A stretch of DNA of 6,964 nt. Source: Flavobacteriaceae bacterium. GTDB taxonomy: Bacteria; Bacteroidota; Bacteroidia; Flavobacteriales; Flavobacteriaceae. The position numbers and the translations under genes are program-made. The stretch is from contig JAMOMG010000267.1 of assembly GCA_027068695.1 (NCBI GenBank), positions 1 through 6,964 on the forward strand, given 5' to 3'. Within the stretch, counting starts at the first letter, position 1. Each line of letters starts with the position of its first letter. This document shows, in pieces, positions 1 to 6,023 of this stretch. The notes under the pieces are model-generated. The model had not been told where the DNA came from. It ran no database searches and was given only the letters and a program-made list of their open reading frames with translations.

Positions 1-15
1 TATAGTTTAAAAAAA

Positions 16-282
16 TTACTCTTTTTTAATTAAATATTTATATACCCAAGTTAAAGTAAATGTTGGTAAAAAGTCAGTACCAAAAATACCCGCTTCTTCT
101 ACAAAAGAAACTAAACTTCCTATTTTCCCCTCTATACCGTGGTACATATTGTAAATTAAATATGCTGAAAGTGGCGCCCAAATAACATCTGAAAATTCAC
201 CAACAAACGGAATTACAAAAGAAAGCATCCCTACACCGTCAAAAAGAACACTTAACAACAATAATTTATACTTTTTTTTCAT
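16..282 (-). CDS. Small membrane protein of unknown function (88 aa)
   Basis: I do not recognise a named family. The product is 88 residues with a basic start (MKKKYK) and a hydrophobic stretch at about residues 7-26. A second apolar stretch covers about 30-47 (DVIWAPLSAYLIYNMY), and a third, weaker one about 66-84 (GTDFLPTFTLTWVYKYLI). It ends in KKE. This suggests two or three membrane passes, probably in the inner membrane. The Gly/Pro/Asp-containing segments between the helices (FVGEFSDVIWAP and EEAGIFGTDFLPTF) look like constrained family motifs rather than random sequence; from memory, similar small proteins recur in Flavobacteriia, but I cannot verify this here. The ATG has no Shine-Dalgarno sequence, and the stop is TAA. 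The gene starts 52 nt after the msrA stop on the same strand and may be the last gene of the cluster; what lies further downstream is outside the window. The coding call is fairly secure, the function unknown. Confidence 0.75.
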   Translation of the reverse strand: MKKKYKLLLLSVLFDGVGMLSFVIPFVGEFSDVIWAPLSAYLIYNMYHGIEGKIGSLVSFVEEAGIFGTDFLPTFTLTWVYKYLIKKE

Positions 283-318
283 AACAACTTACTATACAGT
301 CATTTGACAAATAACCAT

Positions 319-332
319 TTAATAACTATTAA
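319..332. repeat. Short AT-only inverted repeat after msrA
   Basis: TTAATA and TATTAA flank a central AC just beyond the msrA stop codon. At RNA level this could form a stem of about five A-U pairs with a four-base loop. It has no G-C pairs and no clear U-run at the right distance, so it is unlikely to be an efficient terminator; chance is a real possibility in such AT-rich DNA. Confidence 0.2.
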
Positions 333-334
333 CA

Positions 335-964
335 TTATTCTTTTAATTTGGCTTTATACTTTTTTATAAACTTCTCTAATTTAGGATTTATTACAGCAGT
401 ACAATAACCCTGTGTTTTGTTATTGTTATAATAATTCTGATGGTATTCCTCTGCCTTGTAAAAAGTATCAAATTTTGTTATTTCTGTAACAATTGGGTCT
501 TCAAATACGCTGGCTTCTGTTAGTGCTTTTATAAAATGTTCAGCAACTTCTTTTTGCTTATTTGAATGGTAAAAAATGGCTGATCTGTATTGTGTTCCTC
601 TATCATAACCTTGTTTGTTCAATGTTGTTGGGTCATGGGTACTAAAAAAAACATCTAAAATTTCTTGAAATGTTATAATTGTAGGGTCAAATACAATTTG
701 AATAGCTTCTGCATGGCCCGTTCTACCTGTAGTAACTTCTCTATAAGTAGGGTTTTTAATAGTTCCCCCTGTATACCCTGAAGTTATTTTATTTACACCT
801 TTTAAGCGCTGGAAAATTGCCTCGGTACACCAAAAACAACCATTTGATAAAGTTGCTATTTCTATATTGTTTGACATTTTTAATTTTTTGCTGTAAGAAG
901 ATTGACTATATAAATTATTAACTGTAACAGCAAAAACAATTACAATAAGTATTGATTTTCTCAT
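335..964 (-). CDS. msrA: Exported peptide-methionine (S)-S-oxide reductase MsrA
   Basis: MsrA reduces the S-epimer of methionine sulfoxide, free or in proteins, back to methionine and is regenerated by thioredoxin-like reductants. The catalytic motif GCFWC is at residues 42-46 with the nucleophile Cys43. GYTGG (63-67), the TGHAEA block with Glu86, the HDPTTLN and GTQYRS segments, and YHQNYY follow in the usual order. A resolving Cys188 lies in the C-terminal QGYCTAVINPK segment. Cys46 is a further cysteine close to the active site. The 209-residue product is longer at the N-terminus than a cytosolic MsrA: residues 1-20 form a signal peptide (two basic residues, an apolar core, then LYSQ), pointing to the periplasm. 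An internal ATG at codon 30 (875-877) sits exactly where cytosolic MsrA proteins usually begin, so a shorter cytosolic form cannot be excluded. The gene starts 43 nt after the M28 peptidase stop, without a Shine-Dalgarno sequence. Family assignment is very secure; location is inferred. Confidence 0.96.
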   Translation of the reverse strand: MRKSILIVIVFAVTVNNLYSQSSYSKKLKMSNNIEIATLSNGCFWCTEAIFQRLKGVNKITSGYTGGTIKNPTYREVTTGRTGHAEAIQIVFDPTIITFQEILDVFFSTHDPTTLNKQGYDRGTQYRSAIFYHSNKQKEVAEHFIKALTEASVFEDPIVTEITKFDTFYKAEEYHQNYYNNNKTQGYCTAVINPKLEKFIKKYKAKLKE

Positions 965-1007
965 GTTGTTATTATTTCTGATGTAAGTCGAAACTAATCT
1001 TCAAAAA

Positions 1008-2366
1008 TTACATTCCTCTTGGAATTAATTTACGAGGAAATTGAATTAAACTTTCTGCTCCATTTTTACTTACACTAGCTACACCAAATAAATAATTATC
1101 TATCACGATGTTTTTTAGTGTATAATCTGTAGTCTTCCCAACAAACCTGCTAAATTGCCATTGAGGAGAAGTTGTATCTCTCCAATAAACTTTATAACCA
1201 ATTACGTTTTCATCATCAACCTTATCCCATTTTAATCTTGTTGAAGGTTGAACCGCACCTGCTATCATTACATTATTAGGTGCTAAAGGTGCAGAAGCCA
1301 GAGAAGCAAGTGTTAAACAATTAACTGCTGTTAATTTCGCAACATAATCAAAATTAACACCCTCAATTACATCTCCATATTTAATTCCATTTTCAACTCT
1401 AATATCTTGGTGCTGACGATTGTAATTTTCATGTGTTTCCATAATTCTAACCCCTGTAAAACCTTCATCATTAAAAGGTCTATGGTGACCTCCTCTACCA
1501 AATCTATCAAGCCTATACACCATCATAGGCTTTAAATTAGTCATATAATTAGTTGCTAAATTTGCAACATATCTGGCTAACTGACGCGAAGGCCCATCTA
1601 CTTCACCTCCAAAATAACGCATACTATTACGTTCTTTATCGCTAGTTTTCATTGAAATTGCTTCAGAAAAGACACGAAATGTACTGTTATCAATAACCCC
1701 ATCAATCCCTTCAATATTTCCAATCATATCATTATTTAAAACTGCAATAATATTCCATCCATTATCTTTAGCATATTTGGCCATAATTTTCCCTCCGTAT
1801 AATCCTTGTTCCTCACCTGAAAGTCCTACATATATTATTGAAACAGGAAATTTATATTTACTTAAAACTCTAGCTGCTTCTAAGGTTCCCGCCAATCCTG
1901 TTGCATTGTCATTTGCTCCTGGAGAAATAGAGGTGTAATTATTAGGATTGGAAACACGAGAATCAATATCTCCCGACATAATTACATAGCTATTTGGATA
2001 TTTGGTCCCTCGTTGAATTGCCAATACATTTACTACTTTAGTATCTGTAATTATCCGTCTTCCATCTGCTTTCACTACATCCCCTAAATATTGAACCTCT
2101 AAACAATTATTACAATTTTTGGAAGTTTTTTCAAAATTAGATTTTACCCATCTACGAGCAGCACCAATTCCTCTAGTATTAGAAACAGTATCGGATAATG
2201 TATGACGAGTACCAAAATTTACCAATGTTTTAATATCATTCTCTATATTTTTAGCTGATGTTGCTGTTGAAATTTCAATTAAAATTTTGTCAATTTTAGA
2301 TTGTGAATATCCTAAAGCTCCTAATCCTAAAAAAAGGGTTATCAATAACGTTTTATTAAATCTCAT
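1008..2366 (-). CDS. Exported M28-family metallopeptidase with C-terminal fibronectin-III-like domain
   Basis: This is a probable di-zinc amino- or carboxypeptidase of family M28, exported through a signal peptide at residues 1-21 (basic start, apolar core, GYSQ). The catalytic domain covers about residues 40-357. Visible active-site elements are Asp135 in SGDIDSR, the bridging Asp153 in PGANDNATG, the Glu185-Glu186 pair in LSGEEQGLYGG, Asp213 in LNNDMIGN, and His319 in NYNRQHQD. The first ligand position, usually His in 'GHxDS', is Asp133 here. A CNNC pair (Cys85, Cys88) may form a disulfide. Residues about 360-445 resemble a fibronectin type III fold (LKWDKVDDENVIGYKVYWRD followed by beta-rich sequence). 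The C-terminus shows no obvious type IX secretion signal, so the periplasm or outer surface is more likely than T9SS export. The gene lies 17 nt after the aldolase stop, suggesting co-transcription. Family is secure; substrate and exact specificity are unknown. Confidence 0.92.
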   Translation of the reverse strand: MRFNKTLLITLFLGLGALGYSQSKIDKILIEISTATSAKNIENDIKTLVNFGTRHTLSDTVSNTRGIGAARRWVKSNFEKTSKNCNNCLEVQYLGDVVKADGRRIITDTKVVNVLAIQRGTKYPNSYVIMSGDIDSRVSNPNNYTSISPGANDNATGLAGTLEAARVLSKYKFPVSIIYVGLSGEEQGLYGGKIMAKYAKDNGWNIIAVLNNDMIGNIEGIDGVIDNSTFRVFSEAISMKTSDKERNSMRYFGGEVDGPSRQLARYVANLATNYMTNLKPMMVYRLDRFGRGGHHRPFNDEGFTGVRIMETHENYNRQHQDIRVENGIKYGDVIEGVNFDYVAKLTAVNCLTLASLASAPLAPNNVMIAGAVQPSTRLKWDKVDDENVIGYKVYWRDTTSPQWQFSRFVGKTTDYTLKNIVIDNYLFGVASVSKNGAESLIQFPRKLIPRGM

Positions 2367-2383
2367 AATTATTTAGTTTGTTT

Positions 2384-3406
2384 TTATATATTTTCTAAAG
2401 TATGTACTACGCTTTCTAGCATTTCCTCAGTAAAATCTAGATGTGTTACCATACGTAATTTACCCTGACCCATTGAAATAAGTGAAATACCTGCATCTTT
2501 TAATCTACTTATAAACCCTTCTTCATTAATTGAATCTATAACATTAAATATAATAATATTTGTTTCAATTGGCTCTACATATTTAATTAATTCGCAATTT
2601 TGAAGTGCTACGCCTATTATTTTAGCTCTTGTATGATCGATAGCCAATCTTTCTATATGGTTATCTAAGGCATAAATTCCTGCTGCAGCCAAATATCCTA
2701 CTTGACGCATAGCTCCTCCAAATAATTTTCGAATTCTTAAAGCTTTCTCTATGTGCTCTGTTGTCCCTAATAATAATGATCCAACAGGTGCTCCCAACCC
2801 TTTTGACAAACAAATTGATATGGTGTCAAAAACTTTACCATATTGCTTTGGTGTTTCCTTTTTTGCTACCAATGCATTAAATAGCCGTGCTCCATCTAAG
2901 TGTAGTGCTAAATTATTTTCATTACAAATTTGTTTAATTTTTAAAATTTCTTCAAAATCCCAACAGGCTCCACCTCCTTTATTGGTTGTGTTTTCAATTG
3001 CAACAAGTCTAGAATATGGTGTGTGAATATCTGATCTTCCTCCTGAAACAGCTTCCTTTAATTGATTGGCGGTAAACATACCTCTTTTACCATCAAGTAA
3101 ATACGAAGTAACTCCTGCATTAAACGCAGGTCCACCACCTTCAAAATTATATACATGAGCCCATTTATCACAAAACATTTTATCACCTGGTTGCGTATGT
3201 AATTTAATTCCTGCTTGGTTTGCCATAGTTCCAGATGGGAAAAATAACGCTGCTTCCATACCAAACATCTCCGCTATTTTAGTTTGTAATTTGTTAACTG
3301 TTGGATCTGTTTTAAATACATCATCACCAACATCAGCATGCATCATAGCTTTTAACATTCCCTCTGTAGGTTTTGTTACGGTATCACTAATTAAATTTAT
3401 TTGCAT
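2384..3406 (-). CDS. ltaE: Low-specificity L-threonine aldolase (PLP-dependent)
   Basis: The enzyme splits L-threonine or L-allo-threonine into glycine and acetaldehyde in the cytoplasm, using pyridoxal phosphate; it serves threonine breakdown or glycine supply. The 340-residue length is normal for the beta-eliminating-lyase/threonine aldolase family (fold type I). Visible features in order are the N-terminal LISDTVTKPT (residues 5-14), GDDVF (27-31), the phosphate-binding FPSGTMANQ (56-64), His84, which should stack on the PLP ring, and ENTTNKGGG (138-146). HLDGAR follows with Asp171 for the pyridine nitrogen, then the Schiff-base lysine Lys202 in CLSKGLGAPVGS. There is no signal peptide, unlike the genes on both sides. 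The ATG start is followed directly by the conserved N-terminus, so the start is secure. It begins 39 nt after the metalloprotease stop. Some relatives are annotated as GntG-type aldolases acting on other beta-hydroxy amino acids, so the preferred substrate is inferred. Confidence 0.93.
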   Translation of the reverse strand: MQINLISDTVTKPTEGMLKAMMHADVGDDVFKTDPTVNKLQTKIAEMFGMEAALFFPSGTMANQAGIKLHTQPGDKMFCDKWAHVYNFEGGGPAFNAGVTSYLLDGKRGMFTANQLKEAVSGGRSDIHTPYSRLVAIENTTNKGGGACWDFEEILKIKQICNENNLALHLDGARLFNALVAKKETPKQYGKVFDTISICLSKGLGAPVGSLLLGTTEHIEKALRIRKLFGGAMRQVGYLAAAGIYALDNHIERLAIDHTRAKIIGVALQNCELIKYVEPIETNIIIFNVIDSINEEGFISRLKDAGISLISMGQGKLRMVTHLDFTEEMLESVVHTLENI

Positions 3407-3445
3407 AGTTTTTAAAAAATTAATTTAGTTTTTTGTTTATACTTG

Positions 3446-5866
3446 TTAATTAAAATCACATCTAATACTTCCAATAGGCGAACCATCAGGTATTTTAGGT
3501 GATTTATCTTCCTCAAATTGTGCAGGATTTTTTAAATAGTTATCTATGACAGCAATATAACCACTTCTATACATAGGGTTTAACCACTCAGATTTATTAT
3601 TTTTTAACCAGTCTTTTAACATGTTTATTTTATAAAGAGCTATAGATTTTGCCTGAAAAGAGGCTTTTTTATTAGATGCTAATTTTAATAATTCCTGCAA
3701 AGCTACATTATTAATACTTTGCTGAATTTCATTATCATAACTATCAACGTATTTCACTTTAAATGTTGAATTAATTACAGCATCTATTAATTCATCCAAT
3801 CCTAATTGATTTTTAGAAAAGGCTTTTTGCTGAATCATTCTTGAAGCTCTTTCAGGATGAAATAATAATTGCATTACCAATTCAGTAGCCGTTGAAGCAG
3901 CATTTAATGCATCAAAAGCAATACCGTTTTTCGACTTGAATGATTCCCTACTTCTTTTATACCCAAAAGCTCTTGGAGGAAATAAAGCTGTAAGCCTTAA
4001 AGGTATTTTTAGTGTTTTTACACTTATAGAATTTAGCAAGCTACTTAACGCTTCTTTTTCTAGTTTTGGATTTACAGATTTTACAATAAGTTGTCCATCT
4101 CCTTTTACGGCATAAGAATATACCATTCCTCCAATCATTTTAGAAGTAGCTTCAACTTGGTATCTATGAAAAAAATACAACGGAACAAATACATCCTCTA
4201 ACACCGTATATGGTTCGCCTTCCTTTATGTTTTTAGCTGAAAAATTCCCAATTGCTTTAGCTCTAACTTTCAAAATCCTATCTAACTCCTTTGCTGCATT
4301 TGTTCCATTATCCCACAAGTGTGCATAAATATGTGCTCCTCCTTTTGCTCTAGCATCACTATCTGAAATAAATAACATTCCTTTTTCAATAGCATGTTGA
4401 ATTATTTTATTCAATTCTTGACTTTCATTAACTTCTTTAGGAAAGTCTTGATAAGAATAAGCTACCGAAACCTTATCCCATTCTCCTATTCCTGTATCAT
4501 AAGCATCTGACAAATCTATTTTTCCATTGGTTAATTTTACATACGGATGAGGATAATCCATTACGGATGCTCTGTTATTATAACTTGATGCAAAATTATG
4601 AGTAAACCCTAATGTATGTCCTATTTCATGAACTGAAAGTTGGCGTATTCTTGCCAAAGCCATTTGTAGTAGTGGATTTTCATTTCCTGTTTTATCAGTA
4701 GCACCCATCAATGCTTGAGCAATCAAATAATCTTGTCTAATTCTTAAAGAACCTAAACTCACATGTCCTTTAAGTATTTCACCCGTTCTAGGATCAACAA
4801 TACTAGCTCCATAAGACCATCCTCTTGTAGATCTGTGTACCCATTGAACTACATTGTATCTAATATCTAAGGGGTCTACACCTTTGGGTAACATTTTAAA
4901 TTGAAAGGCATTTTTATATCCAATAGCTTCAAAAGCCTGATTCCACCATCGTCCACCTTCTAATAATGCCGAACGTACTGGTTCTGGGGTTCCTCTATCT
5001 AAATAATAAATTATGGGCTCTTTTGCTTCACTAATTGTAGCCTCAGGCTCTTTTTTTTCTAGCCTATGACGTACTATGTACCTCTTTTTTATTGGTGATT
5101 CAATTGAAGTTGCATAATCTAAAAAAGAAATACTGTTAGCTCCTGAACGAGGATCAAATAATCGTTTTTTATAATTATTATCAGGTAATTCAATAAACGA
5201 ATGATGTTGACGAACGGTTATCAAAGATGAATTTGGCGAAACACTTTTTATATAATCTCCTTTGGCTTCTCCTTTAAATGTTAATATTGCTTCAAACTCC
5301 ACATTTTTTGGAAAAGCTTTTGTTCTTTCTAAATAAAAAGCACTTTTACTTAAATCTAACTGATAATTACCTTGCTTAGTTTGTTGCAACCTTTTTGAAA
5401 CGCTATGGGCATCACGTAAAAAAAATGTTGATACATCAATTAAATAGTGCCCTTTTTGTTGTTCTTCAATATCAAATCCAAATAATACTGACTGTGCAAA
5501 TGCCTCTTCTACAGATTTTTTCTCTTGAGTATTATTTGTAATAGCCCTATATTTTAAATTAGGCTGAATTAGTAATAATTTATTTCCTGCTTTTATAAAT
5601 TTAACAACAACTCTTTTACCCAACTGTCCTCTATCTAATCCTATATCATTAGACCCTACACCAGCTGCAAGTGCTTCAACATATAAAAATTCTATATTCA
5701 ATTTATCAACCTCTAAATATATTTTATCTTCTGAAGTATCATAATAAAAATTAAAATAGCCATTGTAACTTCTATAATTTTTAGTCTTCTCAAAAGATTG
5801 AGCTGTTATATGAGCTGTTATATTTATACTAAAAATAAAAGCTACAACATATAATAATTGTTTCAT
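3446..5866 (-). CDS. Exported zinc-dependent metalloprotease, DUF5117/DUF4953 (met-zincin) family
   Basis: The 806-residue product begins with a signal peptide (about residues 1-22, ending HITAQ) and is probably periplasmic or outer-membrane associated. Residues about 30-250 match the N-terminal region of this family (DUF5118/DUF5117-like: 'YFNFYYDTSEDKIYLEV', 'DIGLDRGQLGKRVVVKF'). The catalytic part contains a conserved block at 337-380 (YNVVQW, SYGASIVDPRTGEI), the zinc site HEIGHTLGFTH with His413, Glu414, His417 and His423, and a Met-turn SVMDYP with Met436. This is the HExxHxxGxxH plus Met-turn signature of metzincin-like peptidases. The remainder to the C-terminus is mostly helical-looking and of unknown role. 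All catalytic residues are intact, so the enzyme is predicted active; its substrate is unknown. It is the first gene of the leftward cluster, with a possible promoter at 5922-5952. A 12-bp in-frame tandem duplication lies in the signal-peptide region. Length is typical of the family. Confidence 0.93.
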   Translation of the reverse strand: MKQLLYVVAFIFSINITAHITAQSFEKTKNYRSYNGYFNFYYDTSEDKIYLEVDKLNIEFLYVEALAAGVGSNDIGLDRGQLGKRVVVKFIKAGNKLLLIQPNLKYRAITNNTQEKKSVEEAFAQSVLFGFDIEEQQKGHYLIDVSTFFLRDAHSVSKRLQQTKQGNYQLDLSKSAFYLERTKAFPKNVEFEAILTFKGEAKGDYIKSVSPNSSLITVRQHHSFIELPDNNYKKRLFDPRSGANSISFLDYATSIESPIKKRYIVRHRLEKKEPEATISEAKEPIIYYLDRGTPEPVRSALLEGGRWWNQAFEAIGYKNAFQFKMLPKGVDPLDIRYNVVQWVHRSTRGWSYGASIVDPRTGEILKGHVSLGSLRIRQDYLIAQALMGATDKTGNENPLLQMALARIRQLSVHEIGHTLGFTHNFASSYNNRASVMDYPHPYVKLTNGKIDLSDAYDTGIGEWDKVSVAYSYQDFPKEVNESQELNKIIQHAIEKGMLFISDSDARAKGGAHIYAHLWDNGTNAAKELDRILKVRAKAIGNFSAKNIKEGEPYTVLEDVFVPLYFFHRYQVEATSKMIGGMVYSYAVKGDGQLIVKSVNPKLEKEALSSLLNSISVKTLKIPLRLTALFPPRAFGYKRSRESFKSKNGIAFDALNAASTATELVMQLLFHPERASRMIQQKAFSKNQLGLDELIDAVINSTFKVKYVDSYDNEIQQSINNVALQELLKLASNKKASFQAKSIALYKINMLKDWLKNNKSEWLNPMYRSGYIAVIDNYLKNPAQFEEDKSPKIPDGSPIGSIRCDFN
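5799..5822. repeat. Perfect 2 x 12-bp tandem repeat within the metalloprotease signal peptide
   Basis: The unit TGAGCTGTTATA occurs twice without a mismatch. On the coding (minus) strand it encodes ITAH followed by ITAQ (residues 16-23), the last base of the final codon differing because it falls outside the repeat. The length is a multiple of three, so the frame is kept. The duplication lengthens the c-region of the signal peptide by four residues and doubles the small-residue motif (Thr-Ala) at which signal peptidase I might cut. Confidence 0.9.
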
Positions 5867-5921
5867 ACATTTAAATTTTAACGGTTGATTGCTTTAATTA
5901 TAGATTTATACATTATAAATT

Positions 5922-5952
5922 CAAAATAAAATAAAGCGAATCCTTTTACAAA
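5922..5952 (-). promoter_or_regulatory. Candidate Bacteroidota-type promoter for the leftward metalloprotease cluster
   Basis: Read on the minus strand, a TTTG element (5952-5949) is followed after 19 nt by TTATTTTG (5929-5922). This differs from the Bacteroidota -7 consensus TAnnTTTG at one position. Transcription would start near 5916, giving a leader of about 50 nt before the ATG at 5866. The spacing is as expected for the main sigma factor of this phylum (sigma-ABfr type). In AT-rich DNA such matches arise by chance, so this is a moderate call. Confidence 0.4.
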
Positions 5953-5972
5953 CTATAACACAATTTAATTTA

Positions 5973-6005
5973 TTTGCACAGTTTAAAAATGAAAGGTTAT
6001 TTTTG
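5973..6005 (+). promoter_or_regulatory. Candidate Bacteroidota-type promoter for prfB
   Basis: TTTG (5973-5976) and TATTTTTG (5998-6005) are separated by 21 nt and match the -33 TTTG and -7 TAnnTTTG elements of the Bacteroidota housekeeping sigma factor at every defined position. Transcription would start near 6011, leaving a very short leader of about 12 nt. The leader is A/T-rich (AAATAAAGAA directly before the ATG) and has no Shine-Dalgarno sequence, as usual in this phylum. Confidence 0.55.
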
Positions 6006-6023
6006 TATTTCTTAAATAAAGAA

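Noticed and set aside
301..334. Possible promoter or terminator between msrA and the small membrane protein gene
   Set aside because: The only promoter-like text (GTTATTTG on the minus strand) does not fit the consensus spacing, and the inverted repeat here is A/T only and too weak for a confident terminator.
1002..1009. Possible minus-strand -7 element (AATTTTTG) for a separate msrA promoter
   Set aside because: It deviates from TAnnTTTG and has no TTTG element at the expected distance upstream.
1008..1100. C-terminus of the M28 peptidase considered as a type IX secretion sorting domain
   Set aside because: The end (FPRKLIPRGM) closes a fibronectin-III-like domain and lacks the extra 70-80-residue sorting domain with its typical terminal motifs.
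2751..3026. Plus-strand open frame of 91 codons antisense to the threonine aldolase gene
   Set aside because: It lies wholly inside a well-supported gene on the other strand, its protein has no recognisable features, and it is best explained as a chance open frame.
3058..3264. Minus-strand open frame of 68 codons overlapping the aldolase gene in another frame
   Set aside because: The aldolase frame here contains conserved family motifs (FPSGTMANQ, His84); the alternative frame shows none.
3407..3445. AT-rich gap after the metalloprotease stop considered as a terminator
   Set aside because: T/A runs are present but I find no stable stem; read-through into the aldolase gene seems more likely.
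5989..6015. Eight-codon open frame (MKGYFCIS) upstream of prfB, a possible leader peptide
   Set aside because: It overlaps the predicted -7 element and begins upstream of the predicted transcription start, so it would not be transcribed; no attenuator-like structure follows.
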